23,334 bases of DNA from NCBI RefSeq assembly GCF_002413825.1, contig NZ_DHXT01000152.1, positions 1 to 23,334 on the forward strand. The letters run 5' to 3'. Below are positions 21,276 to 23,334 of this stretch, piece after piece. The stretch comes from Rhodoferax sp. UBA5149 (GTDB lineage Bacteria; Pseudomonadota; Gammaproteobacteria; Burkholderiales; Burkholderiaceae_C). The notes under the pieces were generated by a model. The model made no database searches. It had not been told where the DNA came from and worked only from the letters and a program-made list of their open reading frames with translations. The position numbers and the translations under genes are program-made. Numbering within the stretch: the stretch's first letter is position 1; every line of letters begins with the position of its first letter.

Positions 21276-21303
21276 TTGATTTTTTGAAAACCCAAGGTAT
21301 AAT
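21276..21303 (+). promoter_or_regulatory. rpoD promoter
   Basis: TTGATT (21276-21281), a 16-base spacer and a perfect TATAAT (21298-21303) lie 58 bases after the dnaG stop. Transcription should start near 21310, leaving a leader of about 208 bases before rpoD. The leader contains a small GAGGA/TCCTC hairpin at 21431-21445 and two very short ATG frames without good ribosome sites; nothing else is recognised in it. No strong terminator separates dnaG from rpoD, so read-through is also possible. Confidence 0.75.
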
Positions 21304-21517
21304 CCAAGGTTGATTTTCGGCAAGAGCGACAGCAGCACCTCCGGGCCCAGCCAAACGATGACACTGTTCACGACCGGCTAACCTACCGCAAGGACTGCAC
21401 ACCAAATGTTCGCCCTCACATCTTGCCACTGAGGATTTTTTCCTCTGTCACAAAAATTGCGTCGGTCGATTGCGGCGCCTGTTCACTCTGTTTGTTTTTG
21501 AAATTCTGAGGTTTTAC

Positions 21518-23334
<1,817 letters not shown>

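Overview
The window looks like chromosomal DNA of a betaproteobacterium of the order Burkholderiales, most likely family Comamonadaceae (Rhodoferax/Polaromonas-like). The clues are the high GC content, a PhaR-type polyhydroxyalkanoate regulator, the style of the RNase R, DnaG and RpoD proteins, and a short intergenic repeat of a kind I recall as common in that family. This placement is by recognition, not by a database search. Genes cover nearly the whole window and no stretch of 300 bases or more lacks one. I see no insertion sequence, prophage or CRISPR array.

Left part (1-6071, all +): an amidase, a D-amino-acid dehydrogenase (dadA), an HDOD-domain regulator, a metallo-beta-lactamase-fold hydrolase and the bifunctional NAD(P)HX repair enzyme (nnr). 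The last three are packed within 9 bases of each other. Two copies of a ~55-bp repeat lie at gene 3' ends and supply the stop codons of the amidase and nnr.

Central part (6320-12850, +): the most distinctive region is a signalling cassette of four genes plus a possible 16-codon mini-gene, joined by three ATGA start/stop overlaps. It encodes (1) a 1318-residue membrane sensor, CACHE-like/HAMP/PAS/PAS/GGDEF/EAL/REC/PAS, whose GGDEF site is broken and whose EAL site looks intact; (2) a 110-residue stand-alone copy of a small domain; (3) an HDOD protein; (4) a REC/HD-GYP protein with a degraded HD-GYP site that ends in the same small domain. A foldable 130-nt leader precedes the cassette. Of the c-di-GMP enzyme domains encoded, only the EAL phosphodiesterase appears catalytically competent.

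Right part: a leftward block with a short-chain dehydrogenase, RNase R (rnr), the S12 methylthiotransferase rimO and phaR. A rightward tRNA-Leu(CAG) with strong tandem terminators sits between rnr and rimO. Next come a leftward tRNA-Val(GAC) and a rightward 3-hydroxyacyl-CoA dehydrogenase-type SDR behind a striking operator. Primase dnaG follows, then rpoD (primary sigma factor), which is cut by the window end. dnaG and rpoD form the remnant of the macromolecular-synthesis operon without rpsU. A third repeat copy lies in frame inside the dnaG linker.
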